Source: Candidatus Omnitrophota bacterium (lineage in GTDB: Bacteria > Omnitrophota > Gorgyraeia > Duberdicusellales > 4484-171). Taken from it: DNA of 35,185 nucleotides. The stretch is from the NCBI GenBank assembly GCA_016935525.1, contig JAFGQU010000015.1, positions 68,162-103,346 of the forward strand, in the 5' to 3' direction. Each line of letters begins with the position of its first letter. Position 1 is the first letter of the stretch. This document shows, piece by piece, positions 24,575-31,356 of the stretch. Under the pieces are notes generated by a model, which saw only the letters and a program-made list of their open reading frames with translations, was not told the origin of the DNA and made no database searches. Position numbers and translations under genes: made by a program.

Positions 24575-26091
24575 CTTTTCAAATGGTTGAATTGATCTAA
24601 TCTCAATATCATCCCGATAATGATAAAAATAGTCCCGCCGAGGATTACATCGATCCCGCATTTCCAATATTTATTCACATCCGGCCCCCATACCCAGAAA
24701 ACCTTCACCACAACCGCTATCACTCCCCCTAAGAGCAAAAGTTTTACGGTATCATACACTATTTCCCGCCAGGGAATCGGACCGATTTTCCCTATCAACG
24801 CGCGGTATAACAACAACGTCTGAAGTGAAGCGGCGATACTGGACGCCAGCGCCACCCCGCTGATACGTAAAGGAAACATCAAGATCGCGCTCAAGACGAC
24901 ATTCACTACTAAAGCAATAGCCGAGATCTTCGCGGGAGTCACGGTATCTTTAAGCGAATAGAACGAATGTACCAGCAACTTAACGGTACAAAACGGAAGG
25001 AGCCCCCAGGAATAAAAAAATAAGACCGACCCGGTAATCCCTAAAGAGTCCCGGCCGAATCGGCCCCGCAGGAAAATGACTTCGATGATCTCATAAGGCA
25101 TGAAAAGAAATACGATCGAAAGCGGGACGATAAAGAAAAACATATTTCTTATCGCAAAGACGAACAATCTTTTGAACTCATCCATATTCTTATGACCGCC
25201 AAACCCGGAAAGATCGACAATGATCACCCTGGCCAGCGACACACTGATCAACGCTAACGGGAATTGAATGATCCGATTGGCATAATAGATCGCCGCGACC
25301 CCCCCCTCTCCGACGATCCAGCTTAATGAAGAAAACACGGTATCGATAAATACGTTGAGATGATACACGACACTGGCTCCCACGCGAGGGAAAAACCGCC
25401 TTAACATAGTTTTTATCTGGGGGTCACCGAACCCCTCTCCCCAACGAAACCGTAACGTAAGATGCTGGTGCCGCAGCCCCCAATAGACGACAATATACTG
25501 AATAAGGCCGGCGATGATGACGCTCACGACAAGGATGTAGTGCTGAAAATAACGGGAAAAAAAGACAAGTCCGACGATAAGGCTGGCATTAAACAGCATC
25601 GGTAAAAAGGCCGGTATGAAAAAACGTTTCAGCGCATACAGGAGCGAACTCATCAGAGAAATAAGGCCGATAAAAAAAAGGTATATAAAAGTAACGCGGG
25701 TGTAGGAAACGGTCATGGCAAATTTTTCCGGATCGGTCAAGAATCCGGGAGCGATAAGCACCACCAGATATTTCGCGAAAATGATTCCTAACAGCGTAAA
25801 TACGGCAAGCGTAACCGTAAGCAGCGAAAGGACCTTCTCTCCCAATGCCACAAGTTTTTTACGGTCATGCGCTATCTGAGAAAAAGTGGGAGTGGCGATC
25901 GCATCGCTAAACCCTTCTCCGAAAAGGTCACGAAAAATATTAGGGATACGAAAAGCGACCAGAAATGACTCTAACACTCCGGAAGTACCGAAATAGTTGG
26001 CGATAATCGCATCCCGCAACGCTCCCAGGATACGTGAAGTCAACGTGCCTAAACTCACGATGCCGGTATTTTTCGCTATTTTTCTGTACAT
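24553..26091 (-). CDS. murJ: Lipid II flippase MurJ (MviN)
   Basis: MurJ flips lipid II across the inner membrane for peptidoglycan assembly. The 512-aa protein has about 14 hydrophobic segments throughout. The N-terminal signature SLGTLTSRILGALRDAIIANYFGTSG and the following FRIPNIFRDLFGEG (with conserved Arg residues) are diagnostic of the MOP-family MurJ branch. I chose the ATG at 26091 (MYRKIAKNTG). The longer frame from 26193 adds 34 residues that run through the rpsT promoter and start. GAGGA lies ten bases before the ATG. It is divergent from rpsT, and the 80-nt gap holds the rpsT promoter. uvrC follows with a 22-nt overlap. Confidence 0.94.
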   Translation of the reverse strand: MYRKIAKNTGIVSLGTLTSRILGALRDAIIANYFGTSGVLESFLVAFRIPNIFRDLFGEGFSDAIATPTFSQIAHDRKKLVALGEKVLSLLTVTLAVFTLLGIIFAKYLVVLIAPGFLTDPEKFAMTVSYTRVTFIYLFFIGLISLMSSLLYALKRFFIPAFLPMLFNASLIVGLVFFSRYFQHYILVVSVIIAGLIQYIVVYWGLRHQHLTLRFRWGEGFGDPQIKTMLRRFFPRVGASVVYHLNVFIDTVFSSLSWIVGEGGVAAIYYANRIIQFPLALISVSLARVIIVDLSGFGGHKNMDEFKRLFVFAIRNMFFFIVPLSIVFLFMPYEIIEVIFLRGRFGRDSLGITGSVLFFYSWGLLPFCTVKLLVHSFYSLKDTVTPAKISAIALVVNVVLSAILMFPLRISGVALASSIAASLQTLLLYRALIGKIGPIPWREIVYDTVKLLLLGGVIAVVVKVFWVWGPDVNKYWKCGIDVILGGTIFIIIGMILRLDQFNHLKRWILPKK

Positions 26092-26118
26092 AAAGCTTTT
26101 ATCCTCATATAAAAAGAC

Positions 26119-26147
26119 TTGACAGTTCTTGCCCCATTTGGTATAAA
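26119..26147 (+). promoter_or_regulatory. rpsT promoter (TTGACA-17-TATAAA)
   Basis: A perfect -35 TTGACA (26119-26124), exactly 17 nt, and TATAAA (26142-26147, 5/6). The predicted start at about 26154 leaves a short leader with AGGAG (26161-26165) seven bases before the rpsT ATG. It is one of the best sigma-70-type promoters in the window. Confidence 0.8.
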
Positions 26148-26171
26148 ATCTTTCAAAACAAGGAGAGAAAA

Positions 26172-26465
26172 ATGCCTCAAAGAAAGTCTGCAAAAGAAGA
26201 ATTAAAAAAGAGTCTTAAACGAAAACAACAAAACACTATCCGCAAACGAGCGCTTAAAGAAGCTATCAAGGCTTATAAACAAGCGTTAGCAGCTGATGAC
26301 CTCAAGACTTCTCAAAGCGCGTTACGCACACTCTATGCGGCCCTGGATAAAGCCAGCGCACGTCATATAATCCATCGGCGTAAAGCGGACCGCAAAAAAA
26401 GCCGGTTTGCCGCGTTACTTGTCAAAAAGGCTCCAAAAACCGCTACGAAGAAAAAATCTTCGTAA
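26172..26465 (+). CDS. rpsT: 30S ribosomal protein S20
   Basis: S20 binds 16S rRNA near the bottom of the 30S body. The 97-aa, highly basic protein begins MPQRKSAKEELKKSLKRKQQ and contains RTLYAALDKASARHIIHRRKADRKKSRFA, the conserved C-terminal helical region. The tail PKTATKKKSS is lysine-rich and slightly longer than usual. It is the only convincing protein gene on the plus strand. It has its own promoter and Shine-Dalgarno, and its last 23 nt overlap the 3' end of the convergent holA. Confidence 0.95.
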   Translation: MPQRKSAKEELKKSLKRKQQNTIRKRALKEAIKAYKQALAADDLKTSQSALRTLYAALDKASARHIIHRRKADRKKSRFAALLVKKAPKTATKKKSS

Positions 26466-27126
26466 GCAACAGCGAGAGCGCCAATTTAGGGGTAAGCCCC
26501 CGCTCTTTTATCAGCCTATCGGCCTCCCATACCAACGTTAAATAATCCTGCCGCCGGGATCGATACTCGGGCCGGGAAAACTCCCGGATCAGCATACCAA
26601 GGACCTGCATTCCCAGTTTACTTTCATTCGGTTCTTCTAAAAACAGTTTTTCCAGTATATAAAGCGCTTCGGCCTGATTGTTTTTCCGTAAAGGCCAGAG
26701 CAACTTATATAACGGGATCTCATTCTGATAAGAATACGTCTTATAAAGCTGAGAACTTTTAAGGATATGCTGCAGAAAACGGTCATCTTTGTATTTTTTA
26801 TTTTTCACCAATAAAGCAGGATCCTGTTCGATGTCGAATACAAGAGAATTTGCCGCGGCCAGGGCATCCCACTCATCGAGCAGATATTTCTTCACTTTTT
26901 CGGAAAACATATGCGCTTCTTTAAAAATGATTATTTTTTCTCCGCCGAAACTGTACCGGGATATGAGTTCACGTAAAGATTCTACCTCGACTTCATGAGC
27001 ATAGAGCACATTCACGTGAAGCGCCGAATCACGTCCGTTGAGAAGGGAATGAGTTATTTTAGTGAGGGTTCGTTGACGTTGAGCAAATTCTGTCCCGATG
27101 ACGCAGAAGGTTTTAGGATGTGCCAT
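26443..27126 (-). CDS. holA: Putative DNA polymerase III delta subunit (clamp loader), short
   Basis: HolA's delta subunit opens the sliding clamp during replication. This 227-aa protein is weakly conserved and shorter than usual (about 330-350 aa). The N-terminal MAHPKTFCVIGTEFAQRQRTL fits the start of the AAA+-like fold, which in delta lacks Walker A. RYSFGGEKIIIFKEAH resembles the usual LPLFGGRRLVVVRDA segment (sensor region). The C-terminal half is helical with RSRRQDYLTLVWEADRLIKERG-LTP-LALSLLL, like the delta collar. The call leans on context: lptE-holA next to rpsT is a common bacterial order. It overlaps the lptE stop by 1 nt (TAATG) and the rpsT 3' end by 23 nt. A divergent unrelated protein remains possible. 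Confidence 0.7.
   Translation of the reverse strand: MAHPKTFCVIGTEFAQRQRTLTKITHSLLNGRDSALHVNVLYAHEVEVESLRELISRYSFGGEKIIIFKEAHMFSEKVKKYLLDEWDALAAANSLVFDIEQDPALLVKNKKYKDDRFLQHILKSSQLYKTYSYQNEIPLYKLLWPLRKNNQAEALYILEKLFLEEPNESKLGMQVLGMLIREFSRPEYRSRRQDYLTLVWEADRLIKERGLTPKLALSLLLTKIFSS
26475..26510 (+). terminator. Possible rpsT terminator inside the holA 3' end
   Basis: Plus strand, ten bases after the rpsT stop: AGAGCG (26475-26480), an internal loop, GGGG-taag-CCCC (26489-26500), CGCTCT (26501-26506) and a short T-run to 26509. The stem is interrupted by an eight-base one-sided loop, so strength is uncertain. It is coding sequence for holA on the other strand. Confidence 0.4.
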
Positions 27127-27641
27127 TACCAGTCGTCAGCTATAGATTCTACGATACGTCTTGAGGTATCGTCGATGAGGTCTTCAAATGCTTCAGATTC
27201 GGATTTGGCATACAGGCCTTGCAGGTAATATGTAGCCTCGCCGACTACCGTTCTCTCTTTTAACAACTCGCCTTGAGGGCCAAGATACCTCATCTTCACA
27301 TGTAAACGCAATCTGCGTTCAGTCACATCATCAGAATCGCTATACTGCAAAGCGTTCTGAGTATAACTGATAATACTACATTCAAGCGTATATGACTGAG
27401 ACGATTCACTGGTAATAGTGTAGTTACTCCTTAGCCTGAATTCATCGACGATAGCGTTGGTAAGCTTTTTCTCGATAAGGATAGGGTAGGTCTGGTAACT
27501 GGAATAGGCTCTGGTTTCCTGGGTGATCCGGATATTATTTTGGACCGGTTTTACATAGATACTTCCGGTACCCCTAAAAGCTTTAGTAGTATACCCGCAC
27601 CCTAACGTAACAATAAGGAGGCCAAAAAATATTTTTTTCAT
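27126..27641 (-). CDS. lptE: LPS assembly lipoprotein LptE-like
   Basis: LptE plugs the LptD barrel and helps insert LPS into the outer membrane. The 171-aa protein has a short signal MKKIFFGLLIVTLGC with Cys15 as probable lipidation site; Thr at -3 is slightly off the lipobox consensus. CGYTTKAFRGTGSIYVKPVQNN follows, the typical LptE start (CGY then a beta-strand ending in a conserved Asn). ILIEKKLTNAIVDEFRLRSNY corresponds to the conserved helix, and the remainder is beta-rich with a C-terminal helix. It lies between bamD (1 nt gap) and holA (1 nt overlap), forming an outer-membrane biogenesis pair with bamD. Confidence 0.82.
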   Translation of the reverse strand: MKKIFFGLLIVTLGCGYTTKAFRGTGSIYVKPVQNNIRITQETRAYSSYQTYPILIEKKLTNAIVDEFRLRSNYTITSESSQSYTLECSIISYTQNALQYSDSDDVTERRLRLHVKMRYLGPQGELLKERTVVGEATYYLQGLYAKSESEAFEDLIDDTSRRIVESIADDW

Positions 27642-27642
27642 A

Positions 27643-28590
27643 TTATTTTTTTATTTTCTCCAGCCGTTCGCGCGCGCGCTGGGCATATTCGGTATCGGCA
27701 AATTTATTAGCCACGATCTCATAATAGATGATCGCACTTTCGATTTTCTTCTGTTTTTCATAAAACTGAGCGGTAGAGAAATGTTTTTTTGCTTCTTCAG
27801 TACGCAACTCATTAAACTGGCTTTCGGCACCGGCGGCCAACTGGGTTTCCGGGTGAGTTTTCAAAAAATCCTGGAATTGCGCTAAAGCGTCTTTACGGGC
27901 AGCATCATCGTAGTCGACGCCGGATGAAGACTGGGCGCTGGTCAGCGCAAGCTGATATTTTGCGGCTTCGGCCCATTCGCTTTCCGGATAATTATCCAGG
28001 AGTTCCTGGAACGTATCTTTTGCTTCGTTAAATCTCTCCAGTTTTGCGTAAATAATGCCCAGTTTATATTGGGCCGAAGGAGCAAAATCAGAATAAGGGG
28101 CATCTTCGATTATTTTCTTAAAAATCTCTATCGCGGGATGTTCGATAAAATCATACATCGATAACCCGAACCATTTTGAAGGTTCCCGGTCGAAAAAGTA
28201 TTCACCAAGGTGGTACATCCGTTCGGCGATCTCCTGGATCCTCTGGCTGTTGGGATAGGTATCGATCACTTTCTGGTATTCTAAAAAAGCCTGATAAGGA
28301 TTGTCCAGCCCTTCCCAGCACCGGCCGATATAATATTGAGCTTCAGCGGCTTCCTGGGCATCAGGATAATGAATAAGCACTTTTCTGAACTCTTTGATCG
28401 CGCTTTTATAGTCTTCCGAACCAAGTTCTTTTTTCGCTTTCTGTAATTGCAATTTGGGGGTAGCTAAAGGGGACAGTTCGGGATTTTTCCATTCCTGCGT
28501 TTTAGGGGACCAGATCCAGAAAGCCTGCGCCGTGGGGATGGAAAAGGCCACAAAAAATAGAGAAAATACGATAAAACCTATTTTTTTCAT
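27643..28590 (-). CDS. bamD: Outer membrane assembly factor BamD-like TPR protein
   Basis: BamD is the essential TPR partner of BamA in beta-barrel insertion. The 315-aa protein has a signal peptide (MKKIGFIVFSLFFVAFSIP, then TAQA-FW) and five or so TPR units. YKSAIKEFRKVLIHYPDAQEA, NPYQAFLEYQKVIDTYPNSQ, FAPSAQYKLGIIYAKLERFNEA, FQELLDNYPESEWAEAAKYQLA and the C-terminal KIESAIIYYEIVANKFADTEYA follow the BamD/YfiO spacing with the recurrent YP at unit ends. There is no cysteine in the signal region, so it is not a classical lipoprotein, unlike E. coli BamD. Context with lptE supports outer-membrane assembly. A strong promoter lies directly upstream with no Shine-Dalgarno. Confidence 0.85.
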   Translation of the reverse strand: MKKIGFIVFSLFFVAFSIPTAQAFWIWSPKTQEWKNPELSPLATPKLQLQKAKKELGSEDYKSAIKEFRKVLIHYPDAQEAAEAQYYIGRCWEGLDNPYQAFLEYQKVIDTYPNSQRIQEIAERMYHLGEYFFDREPSKWFGLSMYDFIEHPAIEIFKKIIEDAPYSDFAPSAQYKLGIIYAKLERFNEAKDTFQELLDNYPESEWAEAAKYQLALTSAQSSSGVDYDDAARKDALAQFQDFLKTHPETQLAAGAESQFNELRTEEAKKHFSTAQFYEKQKKIESAIIYYEIVANKFADTEYAQRARERLEKIKK

Positions 28591-28596
28591 AGGGAA

Positions 28597-28625
28597 ACTA
28601 TATCAAAACCTCGTTCTTTTGTCAA
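28597..28625 (-). promoter_or_regulatory. bamD promoter, predicted leaderless (TTGACA-17-TATAGT-6-ATG)
   Basis: Minus strand: perfect TTGACA (28625-28620), exactly 17 nt, TATAGT (28602-28597, 5/6), then TTCCCT and the ATG at 28590. The A of the ATG is 7 nt past the -10, the expected initiation point. The upstream bases contain no Shine-Dalgarno. Confidence 0.75.
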
Positions 28626-28637
28626 ACCGGAAAAAAC

Positions 28638-28680
28638 ACACAGATGATCGCAGATATCTGGAGACACAGATGATCACAGA
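28638..28680. repeat. Two direct copies of ACACAGATGATC(G/A)CAGA
   Basis: ACACAGATGATCGCAGA (28638-28654) and ACACAGATGATCACAGA (28664-28680) differ at one of 17 bases, offset by 26 bp. A diverged relative sits at 22973-23010. Together with the hairpins at 28730-28791 this fills the 226-nt gap between bamD and the phosphoglucomutase gene, where I see no gene. Confidence 0.65.
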
Positions 28681-28729
28681 AGGGATTCATCTCTTATCCT
28701 CTCTCTACTCAACTTATGACCTTATGACG

Positions 28730-28791
28730 CCCCGCTCCGTAATATTTTTATACAGCGGGGTCCCGCTAAATATGTACATATCGGTGCGGGA
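28730..28791. repeat. Chain of mutually exclusive hairpins
   Basis: Four segments alternate in complementarity: CCCCGCT (28730-28736), AGCGGGG (28754-28760), CCCGCT (28762-28767) and GCGGG (28786-28790). The first pairs with the second, the second with the third around a two-base gap, and the third with the fourth (TCCCGC/GCGGGA). AT-rich loops separate them. It may be a repeat-derived palindrome cluster or a structured 3' UTR of the phosphoglucomutase mRNA. Confidence 0.5.
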
Positions 28792-28804
28792 TGTGTCGTG
28801 TGAC
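28791..28804. repeat. 14-bp repeat ATGTGTCGTGTGAC, inverted copy at 34845-34858
   Basis: The 14-mer is exactly the reverse complement of GTCACACGACACAT at 34845-34858, next to tRNA-Leu. Both copies are intergenic and adjoin other palindromic or repeat sequence, suggesting a dispersed repeat family. Confidence 0.5.
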
Positions 28805-28816
28805 AAACCCCATAAA

Positions 28817-29467
28817 TTATGGAGTAATTTGTTCTAATTGATCAAGCGTGAGGAGACTTAAATCATCGACGATAATATCGGCATCTTTTAGCCGTAACGG
28901 TAACCGGTACCGGTCAATACCCACACACCTCATCCCGGCACGTTTGGCCGCCTCTACCCCTAATACGGCATCTTCGATCACCACGCACTCTGCGGGAGAT
29001 ACCTTCAATATATCGGCCGCGGCAAAGAAAATATCCGGAGCCGGTTTTCCCTGAGCGATATCTTTTGAGGAAACAACCGCATCAAATAATTCCGATAACC
29101 CGGCTTTTTCAAGAATAAACCGGCAATGCGTACTGGAAGAGATTACCGCCAGAGCGATATCCGCTGATCTCAACCTGTGGATCAACTCAAAAGCATCCTG
29201 ATGGACTATTACACCCGACGCTTTTAAAAACAGAAGGAAATATTCCCGTTTCAGGGAAGACAGGATACCGATAACCTCTTCGCTCGCACCAGGGAGGATC
29301 GCCTTTATACCCGCTTCCGTAGGGATACCGTCTATTTTATGTTTGTAATCTTCGAACGTAATGGCTTTACCCTGCTCTTTAAATAACCTGTGCCAGGCTT
29401 TAAAATGCAGGGGTATCGTATCGACAAGAACACCATCTAAATCAAAAATGACCGTTTTTACTTCCAT
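28817..29467 (-). CDS. pgmB: HAD hydrolase, beta-phosphoglucomutase-like
   Basis: A 216-aa subfamily IA HAD enzyme. Motif I VIFDLDGVLVDT (nucleophile Asp9, acid/base Asp11), the alpha-helical cap with KHKIDGIPTEAGI (substrate-specificity His/Lys region), motif II AVISSSTHC, motif III GKPAPDIF and motif IV VVIEDAVLGVEAAKRAGM. The IDGIPTEAGI cap resembles the VDGRPREDGI/GxxR loop of beta-phosphoglucomutases, which interconvert beta-glucose 1- and 6-phosphate after maltose or trehalose phosphorolysis. A general sugar-phosphate phosphatase is possible. It stands alone between comEC and bamD with its own TATAAT box. The Shine-Dalgarno is weak. Confidence 0.75.
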   Translation of the reverse strand: MEVKTVIFDLDGVLVDTIPLHFKAWHRLFKEQGKAITFEDYKHKIDGIPTEAGIKAILPGASEEVIGILSSLKREYFLLFLKASGVIVHQDAFELIHRLRSADIALAVISSSTHCRFILEKAGLSELFDAVVSSKDIAQGKPAPDIFFAAADILKVSPAECVVIEDAVLGVEAAKRAGMRCVGIDRYRLPLRLKDADIIVDDLSLLTLDQLEQITP

Positions 29468-29490
29468 GACATAGTCTCAATAAGTGTCTT

Positions 29491-29517
29491 ATTATACACT
29501 CAATAAGGACTCCTCAA
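29491..29517 (-). promoter_or_regulatory. Probable promoter of the HAD gene
   Basis: Minus strand: perfect TATAAT (29496-29491) about 24 nt before the ATG, with TTGAGG (29517-29512) 15 nt upstream as a suboptimal -35. Direct repeats of TTATTGAG flank the -10. Confidence 0.45.
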
Positions 29518-29539
29518 CATATTTTTTAATTTTTCCAGT

Positions 29540-30973
29540 TTATCCTCGTCCGGGAAATGATACGCGTTGCCCATATCGTTTCCAAAACAAAAACCCGAAT
29601 AAAACGGTAAGTAAACCATAGTAAATGATCAATACCCGGATATCCATATCCCGGACAGTTATGGCTAAAGGAAATTTTGAAAAGAACTCCAACAACCCTA
29701 AAAATAACCGGACCGACAGAGAAAGCACTTCGGCGATAATCCCGGCGAGTAAAGGGAACCAGGAGAAAATCAGCATAATACAATTCACGAAGATTATCCC
29801 GATGAAAAACGGTATCACCACGATATTAATCAATATCGTCCAGAGATGGACATAGTGGAAATACCATGCGGTCAACGGCCAGATAAAAACCGTAACCAAC
29901 ACGGATGAGAAGAATATATTTTTTATGTACGTCACCACCAATTTATCGCTATACATATTGATAGGAAAAAACTTATACCCGGCAATGATCCCTAACACCG
30001 AAAGAAAAGATAGCTGAAAACCGACGTGAGTGATCCAGACTGGATTCGCGATCAAACAGATCATTCCGGCTATACCGAGAGAATTTAAAGGGTGCGTTTT
30101 TCGTCTCAAAAGGAAACTGACACCAAATACGGCACACATGATCGCCGCCCGGATAGTTGCCGGGGTCGGGCCCACGAGGAACACGTAAAAAAACAAGATA
30201 TTCAAAGAAATAATGATCCGTTTAGAAAAACTCAACATCGCAAACTGAAGCATATACACCAATATAGCCATTACCAGCCCCATATGGAGCCCGCTGATCG
30301 CCAGCAAGTGCACCGTTCCGGTCGATAAAAACAGGTTTTTTATGTGCGGGCTTAACAGCTCTCTTCGCCCCAAAAAAACGGAAGATAAAAATGTAGCCGC
30401 TTCATCCGCCAGATAACGTCGATACACCTTCAATATACCGTTTTGCACCGAATAGAAAATAGTATCGCTCAATGACGGTATTATATTCTGAGGCGCGTTT
30501 TTATTGATCCAGAGCTGATAATACGTATATCCTTTATATATCTTTTGAAATAATTTGCCTTCTATTTGATAACGACGGGAACACTTTTTCTGCAGGTGCG
30601 AGAAATCATTCACCCGGACCCGCAGGTGTACCGGACGGCCGTTCAATCTATAGACTACGGCCCGATAAGACTGTGTATTATTTTTATGCCGCGGCAAGGT
30701 ATTCACCCGCATTCGTAACACGGTCTTTTCTCCGATATATCCGGTTACATACGACTGGTCTTCAGGAAGCGCCCAGAGATACGCGCACAATCCAAAAAAG
30801 ATAAAGATGAGTATTTGAAAAAGAAAATGTCGATTTTTGTGATGGGTAAGATACGCCGCCGATATACTTGCCAATGCCGCGATCACAGCGCCTGTAAACG
30901 CATTGAATATCGGGGCCCATGACATCCCTATCGCGAAACTGATACATAAAAAGAATGGGAAAAACCCGGCCAT
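29540..30973 (-). CDS. comEC: ComEC/Rec2-type DNA uptake channel lacking the metallo-beta-lactamase domain
   Basis: ComEC carries single-stranded DNA across the inner membrane in natural transformation. The 477-aa protein has N-terminal membrane helices, a soluble DUF4131-type segment (about 75-170) and the multi-helix competence domain (about 190-460). Its hallmarks are STGTVHLLAISGLHMGLV (217-234), VFLVGPTPATIRAAIM (264-279) and HPLNSLGIAGMICL. Full-length ComEC is usually 700-800 aa with a C-terminal metallo-beta-lactamase-like domain thought to degrade the complementary strand. Here the frame ends just after the last helix (SFPGRG). No such domain is encoded before the next gene. It follows comEA by about 47 nt. 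Confidence 0.9.
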   Translation of the reverse strand: MAGFFPFFLCISFAIGMSWAPIFNAFTGAVIAALASISAAYLTHHKNRHFLFQILIFIFFGLCAYLWALPEDQSYVTGYIGEKTVLRMRVNTLPRHKNNTQSYRAVVYRLNGRPVHLRVRVNDFSHLQKKCSRRYQIEGKLFQKIYKGYTYYQLWINKNAPQNIIPSLSDTIFYSVQNGILKVYRRYLADEAATFLSSVFLGRRELLSPHIKNLFLSTGTVHLLAISGLHMGLVMAILVYMLQFAMLSFSKRIIISLNILFFYVFLVGPTPATIRAAIMCAVFGVSFLLRRKTHPLNSLGIAGMICLIANPVWITHVGFQLSFLSVLGIIAGYKFFPINMYSDKLVVTYIKNIFFSSVLVTVFIWPLTAWYFHYVHLWTILINIVVIPFFIGIIFVNCIMLIFSWFPLLAGIIAEVLSLSVRLFLGLLEFFSKFPLAITVRDMDIRVLIIYYGLLTVLFGFLFWKRYGQRVSFPGRG

Positions 30974-31020
30974 TCCAATGGATATCCCCGGCGTAACATC
31001 CGGGAATTTCTGCGGATCGA

Positions 31021-31356
31021 TTAAAAAATAATATATTTGGTGATTGTTTCTAAAGAAGCCGGACCGACACCTTTTACGTTAAGTAACTCTTCGGCAGTAG
31101 AGATGTACCCGTTTTCGGTACGATAACGTATAATCCGGTCGGCAAGTACCGGACCGATCCCGGGTATCGCGATCAAATCGTTGAGAGTAGCCTTATTGAC
31201 GTTCACTTTCTCGAAGGCAACTCCTTCTTGAGAGTGAGAAACCGGTATTTTGTCGGGGCGGAGGTTCTCAGGTAAATGCCGGATCAGGAGCCCGCCAAGA
31301 AGTAATAGCCCCAAGATCAGAAGGATCTTCCGTTCGGAATCAGTAAACCATCTCAT
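31021..31356 (-). CDS. comEA: ComEA-like helix-hairpin-helix DNA-binding protein
   Basis: ComEA binds incoming double-stranded DNA outside the inner membrane and hands it to ComEC. The protein (about 111 aa) has one N-terminal membrane anchor (ILLILGLLLLGGLLI), a short linker and a tandem HhH domain: VNVNKATLNDLIAIPGIGPVLADRI, then FISTAEELL-like (here YISTAEELL) NVKGVGPASLETI. The ATG at 31356 overlaps the leuS TGA by one base (TGATG). A GTG one codon earlier is an equally possible start. Its position directly before comEC strongly supports a DNA-uptake role. Confidence 0.9.
   Translation of the reverse strand: MRWFTDSERKILLILGLLLLGGLLIRHLPENLRPDKIPVSHSQEGVAFEKVNVNKATLNDLIAIPGIGPVLADRIIRYRTENGYISTAEELLNVKGVGPASLETITKYIIF

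Noticed and set aside
24575-24667. N-terminal extension of uvrC
   Set aside because: These 31 residues lie in the murJ coding region and have no UvrC similarity; MDITEKITQLPDKCGVYVM is the expected start.
26092-26193. N-terminal extension of murJ
   Set aside because: It crosses the rpsT promoter and start; MurJ signatures begin right after the ATG at 26091.
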